This document shows, one piece after another, positions 1 to 16,860 of a stretch of DNA of 64,000 nt. Origin of the DNA: Halocaridina rubra (Eukaryota > Arthropoda > Malacostraca > Decapoda > Atyidae); the NCBI GenBank assembly GCA_037179515.1, contig JAXCGZ010020842.1, positions 17,501 to 81,500 on the forward strand, in the 5' to 3' direction. Positions within the stretch are counted from its first letter, which is position 1; every line of letters starts with the position of its first letter. The notes under the pieces were generated by a model that worked only from the letters and a program-made list of their open reading frames with translations, had not been told where the DNA came from and did not search any database. The position numbers and the translations under genes were made by a program.

Positions 1-5
1 AAATT

Positions 6-816
<811 letters not shown>

Positions 817-827
817 ACACACAATTT

Positions 828-889
<62 letters not shown>

Positions 890-898
890 TCTCACACA

Positions 899-936
<38 letters not shown>
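817..936. repeat. Compound (CT)n/(CA)n microsatellite
   Basis: A CT tract interrupted by ctcaca steps becomes CA. It starts with the same aattTgctct lead-in seen at the window start, just after a family A tail. Confidence 0.95.
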
Positions 937-937
<1 letters not shown>

Positions 938-1011
938 CCGATCAGGAGACGGGAAGATACGAGCTTTGGGCTCTTTCCCGTAAACAAAATTAGGTAATCA
1001 CAATTAGGTAA

Positions 1012-1018
<7 letters not shown>
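937..1018 (+). mobile_element. Family A LINE, isolated 3' UTR and tail
   Basis: This piece holds only the terminal 3' UTR (ccgatcaggagacgggaaga then the gagctttgggctctttcccg block) and two ATTAGGTAATCAC units, with no coding sequence. It is bounded on both sides by CA repeats (1019-1058 is pure CA). Confidence 0.85.
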
Positions 1019-1058
<40 letters not shown>

Positions 1059-1061
<3 letters not shown>

Positions 1062-1166
1062 TAAGTATCACTAAGTCTAAAAATGGAACCGATCAGGAGA
1101 CGGGAAGATACGAGCTTTGGGCTCTTTCCCGTAAACACAATTAGGTAATCACAATTAGGTAATCAC
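1059..1166 (+). mobile_element. Family A LINE, second isolated 3' end
   Basis: It starts at the last codons of the RT frame (gataagtatcactaag) and repeats the same 3' UTR and ATTAGGTAATCAC tail. It follows a 40-bp CA tract. Degenerate CA/TA repeats with one more ATTAGGTAATTACAC unit continue to about 1262. Confidence 0.85.
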
Positions 1167-1269
1167 ACATACATACACACACAATTAGGTAATTACACAC
1201 ACTCTCACATTCACACACACACACACCACACATACACACACATACACACACACACACACAAAACAACAA

Positions 1270-2345
1270 CAACAACTGCAACACATATTCCCAGATTTCA
1301 AGAAAGCATTCGAGACAGTCCCACTGGGAGACTTATTAAGAAGCTGCAAGTAATAGCAAGAATAGATGGATATATCTTGGAATGGAGAAAAGCGTACTTA
1401 TAAGTGAGGGAACAGAAGGTTAGAGTCAGAAAAACCGTCTTTGATTGGAAAAAGATTTGTAATGGAGTTCCACAGGGATTACTTTTAGGGCCACTTTTTC
1501 TCCATGTATATGTCTATAAATGCATTTATGAATATACTTGCAGCTAAAGAAAAGATTGTGGAAACAGTAATACACCTGAATAATGGTAAAGAACTTCAGG
1601 AATAACTAAATAGTCTGCAGGGGTGATCAGAAAAGTGGCTAATGAAATTCAATGCTTCTAAATGTAAGGTAATGAGAATGGGTACAAGTGCAAGAAGGTC
1701 AAAACTTGAATACTCAAAGGCAGGAGCAGAACTTCAAGAGTCAGAGAATGAGAGAGATCTAGGAGTAAACATACTGGCAGATTTGTCTCCAAAAACGCAT
1801 TTAATGGCATAGTAAGGGCAGCATATGCTTTCTTAGCAAATGCATGGGTATCCTTTAGACACATGGACAAGGATATGTTCACAAAAATTTATATAACTTT
1901 AGTGAGGCCAAGGCTTGAATATGCAGCACCCTTTTGGAATTCGCAATTGGAAAAAAAATTGGGAACAGTTCAAAGACATGCCACGAAACTGGTGACAGAA
2001 ATACACAATCTCAGATATGTTGAAAGGCTGAGGGAACTAGACTTACCATCACTTGAATCTAGAAGGAAGAGGAGGATGTGGTGACGGTTTTTATTTTTTT
2101 TTTATTTTAACAGAGTTGTATTTCTATATGAATGGCTCTAGAGCTAAATATTATAGTTTGAAGCTTCGAAAAAATTAAAAAAAAAATAAAAATTTCATTG
2201 CAGGATGTAAGGAAGTAGTTTTTTATTGTAAGAATAGTTAATGATTGGAATGCACCAAGCGAGGAAGCAGTTAATGCTACCTCCATTCATAGTTTTAAGG
2301 ACAAATATGATTAGTGCCATTGAGTATAAAAATAGAATCGATCGT
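1270..2345 (+). pseudogene. Older family A LINE ORF2 relic with RT palm motifs
   Basis: Conceptual translation in shifting frames gives RT landmarks in order: DFKKAFETVP (about 1297), SGVPQGLLLGPL (about 1460), a thumb-side stretch LMKFNASKCKVMRMGTSARR (about 1640), then the C-terminal block MDKDMFTKIYITLVRPRLEYAAPFWNS (1863-2084) and the VVDNWN-like end near 2240. Stops, indels and a T/A-rich insertion at about 2090-2190 break it. It is clearly more diverged than the neighbouring copies, so it is an older insertion. No intact protein can be made. Confidence 0.85.
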
Positions 2346-2377
2346 TTGCACAACTAGGTAACTACAATTAAGTAATT

Positions 2378-3889
<1,512 letters not shown>

Positions 3890-4285
3890 TAAGAATGGAC
3901 AAAAGTTCAAAATGACCTATGAGTGGGTACTCATTATCAGGAGAGGAACTTCAAGAATCAGTGAATGTAAGAGATCTAAAGGTGAATGTATTGGCAGATT
4001 TTTCTCTTGAAATGCATATAATGGTATGGTAACTACAGGATATTATTTCTTAACAAATATAAGAATGGCCTCCAGTAATACAGACAAAGAAATATTCAAT
4101 AATATATATACATCACGTAAATGAGTCCTAAGCTTGAATACGCATCAGCCTTCTGGCGTACGCACTCGAAAAAAAAAAATATTCAGCAAAATGCTCAGAG
4201 ACATGCCACGAAGCTAGTGACAAAGACACCGTCCTCTCAGCTATGATAAAATGCTATAGAAATAAGACTTACCACCACTAGGAGC
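3890..4285 (+). pseudogene. Family A LINE relic, upstream half, interrupted
   Basis: A heavily mutated family A RT C-terminus. The stretches matching 1670-1860 (gaggaacttcaagaatcagtgaatg), the MDKE..F-like start and LEYASAFWRTHSKK remain recognisable. Similarity stops at gagct (4285), in the residues that read PSLEAR in better copies. It resumes at 4573 after an unrelated insertion. Confidence 0.75.
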
Positions 4286-4572
4286 TTTTTTTTTTATGAG
4301 TGTGACACCAGGACAGGCAAAAACTGCCCTCATCAATAAAGGCCTGGGCACGAGAAAACACCAAGACTAAGGAAAAGAAAAAGGTTAAGGATAAGGCAGA
4401 GATAAGGTAGTGTTACGCTAAGGAAAGCAACAGACAGAAAAAAAAAGTCAAAGTACAGAGGATTTATATATATGGAGGATTAGGCCCTGTGATGACAACA
4501 GATCCGCTTTTTGAAGGAAGATAGGTCATAAAAATTAGAAGGTAGATGGGGGAGGTAGTCGCTGTTTTTTAA
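4286..4572 (-). mobile_element. Family D LINE 3' end inserted in the family A relic
   Basis: The sequence from tatgagtg-acac-caggacagg through ggaagataggtcataa matches 50292-50600, the 3' end of the minus-strand family D LINE. The T-run at 4286-4296 is the poly(A) tail read on the plus strand. Relative to the larger copy it has a ~40-bp internal deletion near 4540. The target family A sequence lacks about 75 bp across the insertion, so integration came with a deletion instead of a clean target duplication. Confidence 0.8.
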
Positions 4573-4860
4573 TTTTGGGCGTGGACAGGGTGAAATATTT
4601 TGACATGAGTGGCTCTAGAAGTAGAGGTCATTACTTAAAGCTTCGTAAGAAAATTTCATTGCAGCATGTAAGGAAGTTCCTGTTTAGCATAAGAATAGTT
4701 GATATCTGTAATTTCCCATACGGAAAAAACGGTAACTTAATGGATCTGAGAACAGATATCATAGGTGTCACTGCAGAAAATATGAAACCAAAAAGGTCAG
4801 GGGTAGCTATGAGCATAAGGTTCTTTCTAGTGAATGTAACTTGGCAAATATAATTAGGTA
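4573..4860 (+). pseudogene. Family A LINE relic, downstream half
   Basis: It continues the 3890-4285 relic: VDRVKYFDMSGSRSRGHYLKLRKKISLQHVRKFLFSIRIVD matches the family A C-terminal block, then diverges. A tail-like ataattaggtatgtac closes the element near 4860. Confidence 0.75.
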
Positions 4861-4913
4861 TGTACACATATATTTATAGTTTGCTTTCTTCTAAAGGATC
4901 ATTTTAACAATTC

Positions 4914-5429
<516 letters not shown>

Positions 5430-6658
5430 AACCTTGTAGAGTTATGTACATGATATAACGAAGAGAAATGACTGGAATCTTAGTTTTTTTGTGGCACTTT
5501 TCACCATTTATCCCAAACTTCTCAAAGTGTACTCAATAGACCTATCGCATTCAGAGGACCTATCACAAAAGGGACGCCATTTGCTGTTTTTTTTTTTTTA
5601 TCCTAAGCGAGTCTGACGAAGAAATGATTCATGACCCATCTTTGTGAGTTGATCTCGGGACCTCCTGGTTGTATTCGTACATTATATTCACTGAGCAAGT
5701 GTTCGAATATATTAATTTAACATTTCTCGTAATTTGATACAGCTGTGAATAATCAATAATTTCCAAGGGGTACATTGATTGATTCAAGGTTGAGGAACTT
5801 TCTGCAATGTCTGTCAGAAAACTGTCATTCTATCAGTTCATCTATCTGGAAGAAACAGCGTCAAATGTGTATACAGTAAATGTACCCACTCACGGTACGC
5901 TGTATCCGTACCCAAGTCGGCGTGTCAGGTTATAATATTTGTCTGCTGAAGTTGGTCGCTTTATATTTTCTATTTCTTATTAATCTTAAAGATGCACTAA
6001 GCTTATATCTATTTTTCGTAATTAATAATTTTCTGACGATAATACCTCTCAGAGAATTTGTGTTTAGATCTATGACTTTGCTTTGCTTTTCTATTCTTTA
6101 TTTAGATCTTTTAAGATGAATATCGCTCTTTCGTTATTAATTTCGTGATCAGTACTATTGTTTCAATTATGTTCCACTTAGATATCGCCTTCATATATTA
6201 AGATAATTAGTGCAAGAAATATACTATTTCGTTTCTGAGAAAAGGCATCAATTATTCTTGGGTTTTATTTTTTTTTCTCCGTCTCACAAATCCGTTATTA
6301 TCGTGATTAGCAATATTCTTCTCCTACTCATCACTAAGAAAAGTTGTTCATATCTCAGAAAATATTACACTCAAGCTTTTACTCGCATTGAAAATACAGT
6401 TTCAGGCATTATTGTTTCCATGATCAAGCTTACTTTCATATACTAACTAATCTGTTATTCTCAACAATATATAATATTCTTTCAATAATGCTTCACCAAG
6501 AATCATATTTTTATATATCTCCAAATATCACACAAGAAACCTTTTTATTCATTTGGTGGCATTATAAGCCATTCTGACTTCTCGTCAGTCTTAAATAGCA
6601 ATGTTCTTCTCTCGGTCTAACTAAATCGTTATTCCCACTATATCTGAAAATACCACGC
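5430..6658. other. AT-rich region without recognisable gene
   Basis: Open frames at 5880-6119 and 6210-6446 are short, hydrophobic and without motifs. The latter half shows loose repetition of cactaa-cgttattatc-like phrases, which may be a degraded tandem repeat. Nothing can be assigned. Confidence 0.55.
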
Positions 6659-7533
<875 letters not shown>

Positions 7534-7744
7534 GCTGTATAGTTTTAGTCCATGTATAAGAATCATAGAACAACATGAGCATCAATTTGGTAAAATTTTA
7601 AGAGACTTTTAATTGAAAATTCTGTGTGAATTTGGGAAAACAACATACTACAGTTCTGGTAATGATATAAAATGTATTTCTTCCCTGTTTGGGTCATCAG
7701 AGTTCCGATTTACATGTAATAGCAGTAGCTCTGTACAAAACTTT

Positions 7745-7849
<105 letters not shown>

Positions 7850-7891
7850 CCAAGCAAGCACATTACATATGTGAAAACATGAATCATTTTT

Positions 7892-7957
7892 ACCCCGACC
7901 GGGACTCGAACCTAGGACTTATAATTACTAAGTCAAGGCGCTACCGACTACACACCA
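7892..7957 (-). other. tRNA-like segment (left arm), not a functional tRNA
   Basis: The reverse complement gives an A-box-like tagttggtagcgcc, an anticodon stem GACTTA/TAAGTC, and a B-box-like ggttcgagtcc ending in cccggtcgggg. The loop can be read with anticodon AAT or AGT, so the parental tRNA (Ile or Thr) is uncertain. There is no matching 5' acceptor strand and the T stem is imperfect. Confidence 0.6.
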
Positions 7958-8385
7958 CAGAAGGTATAAAAGGAATCCAACCTTATAGCTTATATCTGCT
8001 ATACTTAGGGATGAACGCATTCTATCTGAATGCCACTATGTTCATATTACAGATTCCCCAACCTCACTCGTGGCTTCATTTAAGCATTTAATTCAATTCC
8101 CAATCTCGTTCGGGCCATACAATAACCAAGCAAGCAAATTACATATGTGAAAACATGAATCATTTTTTACCCCGACCGGGATGATTCATGTTTTCACATA
8201 TGTAATGTGCTTGCTTGGTTATTGTATGGCCCGAACGAGATTGGGAATTGAATTAAATGCTAAAATGAAGCCACGAGTGAGGTTGGGGAATCTGTAATAT
8301 GAACATAGTGGCATTCAGATAGAATGCGTTCATCTCTAAGTATAGCAGATATAAGCTATAAGGTTGGATTCCTTTTATACCTTCT

Positions 8386-8452
8386 GTGGTGTGTAGTTGG
8401 TAGCGCCTTGACTTAGTAATTATAAGTCCTAGGTTCGAGTCCCGGTCGGGGT
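8386..8452 (+). other. tRNA-like segment (right arm), not a functional tRNA
   Basis: This is the inverted partner of 7892-7957, with the same A-box-like and B-box-like sequences and 6-bp anticodon stem. The 5' side (cttctgtggtgtg) cannot pair with cggtcgggg. It is best read as the head of a tRNA-derived repeat. Confidence 0.6.
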
Positions 8453-8461
8453 AAAAAATGA

Positions 8462-9879
<1,418 letters not shown>

Positions 9880-10278
9880 AGTATCACTCACTTGCTACTT
9901 GACATATTGGCATAGCATTAGGGAGGAGTACATAATGCAATCAAGGTAAATGCATCATACTTCAAATGACTCCATTGAAGAAGGTGCATAAAGAGAGCTT
10001 CTTCCAAAGGAGTAACAAATCTCTTTGCCAGAAATGATTTTTGAGGAAGGCTATTTGCAGATTTGGTGTTCTAGCTTCCGAAGCCTACAAGCCCCCATCG
10101 TTAGCAGTAAAACAAATTCTGCTGAGGAGAATTCTCTTGGAAAACGACAACAGTTCGGAAGAGTTTCTTCCATATTGGCCATATTATTTCTTCCTAAGAG
10201 TGAGTCCTCAAAAACCAGTGTTTTTGTCTTATATTATCATGATGCATGTCCAAAGAATCTATTGATATATGATGAAGA

Positions 10279-10282
<4 letters not shown>
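9880..10282 (+). repeat. Unrecognised ~400-bp repeat, copy 1
   Basis: Shared phrases occur in the same order in three places: catattggcatagcatta, tgcttcaaat-like, aagagagcttcttcca, aatctctttgccag, acaagcccccatcg, gaagagtttcttcc, gtgagtcctcaa-aaccagtgttt and ccaaagaatctattgatata. Related copies are at about 11590-11935 and 12590-12960. An 85-codon frame (10025-10282) crosses this copy but is not conserved in the others. Confidence 0.6.

Positions 10283-10354
<72 letters not shown>
10283..10354. repeat. (TA)n microsatellite
   Basis: A 70-bp TA run. It forms the 3' boundary of the adjacent minus-strand SINE. Confidence 0.96.
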
Positions 10355-10356
<2 letters not shown>

Positions 10357-10545
10357 GTGGAACGGGTCATTGAAACCTGTAGAGCGGGTGTCAGCCGGCA
10401 CAGGCCCCAACCCCCAACAGTGATGCCCAGCCACAGCAGTTACCTCCCCAGTAAACAGCTTAAACTCTCTTGCCTGGACGAGGCTTGATCCATCGACCTC
10501 GCGAATGCTAGGCGACCGCGCTACCACTGTACTAGCCAGGAGGCA
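10355..10545 (-). mobile_element. tRNA-Ala-like SINE (SINE-1), copy 1
   Basis: On the minus strand the element opens with a tRNA-like head: ctagtacagtggtagcgcgg contains an A box, cgcctagcattcgcga resembles an anticodon arm with AGC (Ala), and gaggtcgatggatcaagcc sits where the B box belongs. A body with agtttaagctgtttactgg and gttggggcctgtgccggctg follows. The same body lies at 43104-43262, so this is a dispersed family. This copy ends in (TA)n. Confidence 0.78.
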
Positions 10546-10638
10546 ATGAATATCATTGGATACTTAATGTTTGGGCACTTAAGAATATACAGAGGAAAGT
10601 GATAGTAAGAGTCAGGTAATCCCATTACGCTTTAATGC

Positions 10639-11589
<951 letters not shown>

Positions 11590-11935
11590 GGCATAATTGG
11601 TTCGGGTAAGTTTTCACCATAAGAGCCAGAATATCCTTGTCCAAGAGTGAGTCCTCAACAACCAGTGTTTAAGATGTTATTATTCCTTAGTGCATGACCA
11701 AGGAATCTGGTGATATATGATGAATATTTGATATATTGGCAGAGCATCAAAAGGGAATTCTTTATTTACCAAAGTCATCGACACCATGCTTCAAATATCT
11801 TAACTGAAGAGATTGTGTACAGAGCTTCTCCTATAGAGGTAAGTTATCTCCTAGCAAGAAATTATATTAAACAAAATTTACTTAAAGACTTGGTGTAAGA
11901 GCTTTCAGTGTCTACAAGTAGTGCCGGCTCGTGCA
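11590..11935 (+). repeat. Unrecognised repeat, copy 2
   Basis: It repeats gagtgagtcctcaacaacca, ccaaggaatctggtgatata, gatatattggcagagcat, ccatgcttcaaatatctt, gaagagattgtgtacagagc and atctcctagcaagaa, in the order of copies 1 and 3. It is diverged and carries indels. Confidence 0.6.
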
Positions 11936-12589
11936 ATAGGCACTGCGAAACTGCACCACCCGCTATTTTCACTCGATATTATTGATAACATTCAACATGA
12001 TGAGTCTTTTTTTTTCTTTACATCTTTCTTTATACTTGTACATCATATAATCCTTAAGTTTAATGTCAGTACCCATACTCTAGTTCATGAAAAGATTACA
12101 AATATCCTTGCATGGAACTGTGCGCTTCACAGTTCCAAATGTGATAATGTGTAGAATTAGATGATTATCAGGCTTCCAGCTATTTTATATAATTCTTATT
12201 TTTTTCAATATTTTATACTACAGAAAAATTAAATAATTTAACCATGGCCTGCTTGCATACCCAAGAAATAAGTTCTGTAACTATAAGTGAACTTCAGTAG
12301 CTTAAGTTTTCCCAGTTGTCTCTCCATGAGAAAGTTACAGTTAAGAAATGGGGCCATTCAACACCTGATATTCAAATATCTCAGACAGGAATAAGCAGCA
12401 ACAAGAAGTAGCTTAATTTTGAGTAAAGTAAAATATGCATTGTTTTGCTTCCTGTGTTTACTGTTTGGAGGTGATATAACAAGATAGGCTTTTAGTAAGA
12501 AAAAAATTATTTAGGATTTTATCAGATTTATGTATAAATTTGCTTTTTATATGTTTGTTTCGTTTTGCACAATATTAGAATAATGGATA
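11936..12589. other. AT-rich spacer
   Basis: No supported gene or RNA. It separates repeat copies 2 and 3. Confidence 0.5.
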
Positions 12590-12960
12590 AAAAAATTTTG
12601 AAGCAGCACCCCACTGTCTACAAGCCTCCATCGTCAGGTAGTTAAACAAACACTGGTAAAATGAATTTCCTGAAAATAAAACCGATGGTCAAGAAGAGTT
12701 TCTTTCGTAGTCCATGACCAAGGACTATAGAGATATATGCTAAAAATGAGTATTCCTGAATACTTCACATACTGGCATGGCATTAGATAGAACTGCGTAA
12801 TTTACTTTAGTCAAAGAAACCTTGCTTCAAATTTTTCCAATGAAAAGAGTGAATAGAGAGAGCATCCTCCATGCATGTAAAAGATCTCCTCGCCAAAATG
12901 GTTTTCAGATTTAAAAAAATAAAATAAAATAAAAATCTTACAGACTTGGTGTGCAATTTT
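12590..12960 (+). repeat. Unrecognised repeat, copy 3
   Basis: It shares ctacaagcctccatcgtc, aagaagagtttctttcgtag, ccatgaccaaggacta, catactggcatggcatta, ccttgcttcaaat, aatagagagagcatcctcc and agatctcctcgccaa with copies 1 and 2. An A-rich insertion lies near 12915. Confidence 0.6.
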
Positions 12961-13126
12961 TTCCGTCAAGTTGCTCTACAACCTGTTACCCATTGCCATA
13001 TGATCAAATCTCTTTCAGTACTGCCATACCCTTACAGTGCAAGACTTAAAAAAAAAAAAAAGGCAGAGGATAATGTTTATGACTGGACTGAGTGGAAGGA
13101 GCTGTCAGAAAATTTGTCTTTGCACA

Positions 13127-13195
13127 ATACTTGCAGGTGGACTTAAGTTGAGGTAAGTGATATACATTATTTTTTTTTCTATCTCGACCACAAGC
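13127..13195 (+). repeat. Leader-like 65-bp repeat upstream of gypsy-1 gag
   Basis: acttgcaggtggacttaag then ttgaggtaagtgatatac, a T-run and tctcgaccaca recur almost unchanged at 19323-19388. Because it sits just before the gag start, it is probably part of the 5' leader of this gypsy lineage. Confidence 0.6.
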
Positions 13196-13219
13196 TATCT
13201 AGGCTGTCTAAAAATCACT

Positions 13220-13834
13220 ATGGCTGGAAAAGGTGTATTGGGTGGTGAAATGATGACATCATTTGATGGCCAAGGCGATGTGGTTGCCTGGCTAAAAAAG
13301 GCTGAGTTGGTGGCGAGATTATTGGAGATTAATGATTTAGCCAGCTTTATACCTTTGTACCTGGAAAGAAATGCATTGGTTCTGTATCTCGAAATGAGTG
13401 ATGATGATCAGCTAGATCCCAAGAAGATCGAAAGCAGATTGAAGTTGGCCATCTCACGAGGGACGTTCGAGGCCTATGAAAGGCTTAGAAAGATGCACTG
13501 GACAGGTGAGCAATTGGATGTTTTTGCAAATGAGATCAGGCGATTAGCAGGTCTGGTGGGATGGAAGGGAGAGGGTCTGGAGAAGGCTGTAAAGTTGGCA
13601 TTTGTGAATGGTTTCCCAGTTCGGATCTCTATGGAACTTAAGCAGACAAAGGATGTTGAAACAGTAGATATGACTAAGCTAAGTGCAAGAGCTAAAGTGT
13701 TAACATCAGGTGGTGAGGGTCAAGAAGTTGCAGCAGTTGCGGCCAGAGGACTGTCATTAATGGTACGTCAGCAAGAGTCCCATTTACCGTGGGTCTCACC
13801 ATCACCAGCAAGGAGGCAGGAAAGGAGAAAATAA
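13220..13834 (+). pseudogene. gag: gypsy-1 gag, N-terminal part
   Basis: About 204 codons from ATG 13220 (MAGKGVLGGEMM), chosen because the preceding 21 codons are T-rich leader. The protein is helical and charged, with DGQGDVVAWLKKAELVARLL at its start, as in gypsy capsid domains that begin with an F-G-Q/W pattern. It runs out of frame at 13834, just before the zinc knuckles, so an indel separates capsid from nucleocapsid. Confidence 0.75.
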
Positions 13835-13850
13835 GATGTTCAAGGATCTC

Positions 13851-14013
13851 TGTTACAGGTGCGGTGACCCTCATATGGCAATAGAGTGCAAGGAGCCACG
13901 ACCACCCATACTGTGCTTCAAGTGTGAGAAGGAAGGTCATATTGCAAGCCGCTGCGAGCAGGGAAATGGGCAAGGGGGAGCTGCTGCGCCGGAAGCTACC
14001 CCCTCAGACAACT
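13851..14013 (+). pseudogene. gypsy-1 nucleocapsid zinc knuckles
   Basis: In a shifted frame, two knuckles are visible: CYRCGDPHMAIEC (CX2CX3HX4C) and CFKCEKEGHIASRC (CX2CX4HX4C). They bind the RNA genome during packaging in this family. All cysteines and histidines are kept even though the frame is broken on both sides. Confidence 0.82.
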
Positions 14014-14017
14014 AAAG

Positions 14018-14401
14018 GTGTTTCCACCTTCATTGCCAGTGTTCATTGTTAGCATGGGAGGAAGGAAGGTGAGGACACTTGTCAATTCAGGTTGCTCCAT
14101 CACAGTGTGTGCTTCTCAATTGGTGGGGAAATGCACAGCAAATGTAGAAGAGTTAGTAACGGTGGATGGAAAACAGATAGAATGTGAGGGCTGTAAAGAG
14201 ATAGAGTTGACAGTGCTAGGAATACACCTGAGAACTACAGCAATTGTGATTGCCAAAGTGATAACTGGCATAGATGTAGTAATGGGAATGAATATGATTA
14301 ACAGACTGGGTGTTGTGACAATTCGTGATGGATTTGCAGATTTTGGCAATGTGCCAGTACCAGTGGACATTTCGCAAGTAGCGAGAAGCAGGATAAGTTG
14401 A
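14018..14401 (+). pseudogene. gypsy-1 aspartic protease
   Basis: A retropepsin-type segment: PVFIVSMGGRKVRTLVNSGCSITVC near its start, then the flap-like region and GIDVVMGMNMINRLGVVTI near residue 90. The active-site triplet expected as D-S/T-G reads N-S-G here, so the catalytic aspartate is lost. The size (about 128 codons) fits one protease domain. Confidence 0.75.
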
Positions 14402-14673
14402 GCAGTAACAGTTGTGAATGTAGGGCAGGAAAGGGTGGCAGGAAAAGTGAAAGCCAAGGAAGATGGGAAGTTGATAGGGAAGCTAGCCACAGAGCAGCAG
14501 GCCAGTCTATGTAAGATCGTGGACAAGGATTTCATTGCAGAGTCTGACAGTACTAAGAGGGTGGTGGAGTGGTATTTGAGAGAGGGGCTGCCGGTGTTAA
14601 AGAACAAGGTGGGCTGCTATGAGAGTGCAATGGGAGAGCCTGCGAGGATAGAAATTGACCGAGAGGTGGATCG

Positions 14674-15303
14674 ATGAAGGTACTCTGGTGCCATGGGGGG
14701 ACAGAAGTAGAATGTGAAGTGCTACCATTGAGGGTGGTGGTCCACCCGAACAAAGACAAAGTTCGGCCAGTACTGGACTACCACGAACTTAACCAATACA
14801 TTATGTCTCACAATGGAGATGACACTACTGATGTTTGTAGTGAGATGCTGAGGGAGTGGAGGCAGATGAGTGGGGCCTCTGCTATAGTTGATCTGAAGTC
14901 GGTTTACCTGCAAGTCCACGATGCAGAGAAACTGTGGAAGTGCCAACTTGTGAATTATATAGGAAGGACATACTGCCTAATGAGGCTGGGCTTTGGACTT
15001 AATTCAGTGCCAAAAATCATCAAGACAGTATTAAGAAAGAGGAAAGGGATGGAAGCAGCCATAAACTCGTATATAGATGATATACTGGTAGATGAGACCA
15101 AGGTTAGTGTATCGGAAGTTGTGGAGCAGCTGCGTCTGTATGGACTGGCTACAAAACCACCAGAGCCACTAGAAGGGGGAAGTGCTTTGGGTCTGAGATT
15201 GAAAAGAGGGAAGTGTGGTGAGCTCGTTTTCAGTAGGGGTAATGAGATTACGGAAGGGCAGCAATACTTAAGTAGGAGAGAGTCGTTTTCCGTGTGCAAA
15301 TAA
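14674..15303 (+). pseudogene. gypsy-1 reverse transcriptase
   Basis: Fingers and palm: LRVVVHPNKDKVRPVLDYHE (about residue 20), IVDLKSVYLQVHDAEKLWKC (about 72, first catalytic Asp), CLMRLGFGLNSVPKII (about 102), SYIDDILVDETKV (about 131, both Asp of the YxDD box present). A connection segment GLATKPPEPLEGGSALGLRLKRGK follows. Catalytic residues are intact, but the frame stops at 15303 and upstream frames are broken, so no polyprotein can form. Confidence 0.85.
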
Positions 15304-15329
15304 TTGATGAGCCATTATTTTGTCGCAGG

Positions 15330-15717
15330 TTGGTTACTGGTAGCTTGTAGTTACGTAAAGAGGATAGCAGAGGGCATCAAATGGGCAGACAAGATCGGAC
15401 AGCAAACGATTGAGATGCTGCAAGAGATTATAAAGAGAGTGAGACAAAAGGACCCAGTGAGAGGGAGATAGTATGCCCCAAAGTCAGGTAAGGGTGTCGT
15501 GTGGTGTGATGCGAGCAGTATTGCTACAGGAGTAATCTTAGAGACTGACAATGAGACCGTGGAGCATGGTGCATGGTTGAGGAAGAAAGAGGGTTATAAC
15601 CATATCAACATGGCGGAGTTGAAAGCTGTAATAAAAGGAGTCGATCTAGCTGTGAAGTGGGAACTGCAAGATGTTGAGGTGAAGACGGACTCGGTGAAAG
15701 TATTTGGTTGTTGAAGT
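15330..15717 (+). pseudogene. gypsy-1 RNase H domain, partial
   Basis: VVWCDASSIATGVILE holds the first catalytic Asp, NMAELKAVIKGVDLAVKW the Glu helix, and VKTDSVKVFGC the second Asp region. The frame ends in a stop at 15714. Frame changes separate it from RT and integrase. Confidence 0.7.
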
Positions 15718-15837
15718 CGTTTGTAACAGAAGAACACAGGATTCTGACGAAGGGAGCTTCGGAAATGAGAGGTAAGCGCCACTTGGGAACCTTGCGAGGG
15801 CTGATAGAGGAGTTTGGGATGAAGTTCCACCTATGTT

Positions 15838-16860
15838 TTGCTGTCGGGGAAGAACAAGGCAGATGTGGTAGCTAGGGTGAGGAAGGCCTGGTTAGGAGTA
15901 CTAGATGAGAAGTCAGAAGAGGTCAAAGTGTGTTGTGCAGGAGTGCCAAGTGTGGAGGACTTTCATCAAATGCATCACATGGGAGTCCATAGGACCCTGT
16001 TTGTAGCAAGGAAGGTTGATCCAGGAGTCACAAGAGACAAGATCCGGTAAGAAGTTAGGTGCTACAATAAGTGCCAGTCGATCGATCCTCCGCCAGTTGC
16101 ACATGAGGCCGGGGAGCTTAAGGTAGAAGATAACTGGAAGAGATTGGCAGTTGATGTAACACACTAGAGGCAGGGTTTGTAGTTGTCTATGGTTGATTAC
16201 AGGCCAGGCAGAGTGGCCATATGGAGAGAGCTAAGAGCAGAAAATGGAGAGGAAATTGCAGTAGTGTTTAATGGGTTGTTTTCAGAAAGGGGGTCTGTTG
16301 ATGAAGTAATGGTAGACAACAGTATAGCCTTTAGATCACAGGCTATGAAGGAGATGCTTGACAAATGGAATACCAACCGCTATTTTAGAGCTGCATATCA
16401 GCCTAGTGGGAATGGGATTGTGGAGCAACATCATCGAACAATCAAGGCCATGGTGGATAGGGATTAGATGTTACCGTTGGAAGCAGTCTTCTGGTATAAT
16501 ATGTCCCCTAGGTCGGGTCAGGATGAAGGAACTGTGCCACAGAAAGCAGTCTTCAAGTATGAGTGGTGACATCCAAGCAAGGTGCCAAAGACAGATAAAG
16601 GAGACGAAGGAGCAGGTTCCATCAAGATTGGAGATGAGGTGTGGGTCAAGCTGCCAAACTCAAGATGCACGTCGCAATGTGGTAGGGAGTACGGTGACCA
16701 ACGTAAATTCCCGAAATAATGTTTCCGTAGATGGGAGCACGTTCTGGATATTAGGAGAGTGGTGGACTCGTCTACTGAGGATGAAGGGCTAGTTGAAGTA
16801 CAGGAGAATGAAGTTCCATGGCGATCAAACCGAGAAAGACGAAGACCGGTGTGGGTGATT
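15838..16860 (+). pseudogene. gypsy-1 integrase, frameshifted
   Basis: Segments in order: ADVVARVRKAWLG, HHMGVHRTLFVARKVDPGV (HHCC zinc-finger half), KCQSIDPPPVAH, WKRLAVDVTH (first core Asp), EVMVDNSIAFRSQAMKE (second core Asp), QPSGNGIVEQHHRTIKAMVD (core Glu), and a C-terminal NRERRRPVWVIDYVEGLSSG. All three D,D,E positions are visible, spread over at least three frames with stops near 16048 and 16467. Confidence 0.8.

Noticed and set aside
7892..8452. Functional tRNA-Ile or tRNA-Thr genes
   Set aside because: The 5' acceptor strand does not pair, the T stem is imperfect and the segment is part of a larger inverted repeat.
10355..10545. Functional tRNA-Ala gene
   Set aside because: The head matches a tRNA only partly, is followed by a conserved SINE body, and a second copy exists at 43104-43262.
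14116..14607. 163-codon minus-strand frame
   Set aside because: It is antisense to the gypsy-1 protease region, with a T/S/P-rich composition and no motif.
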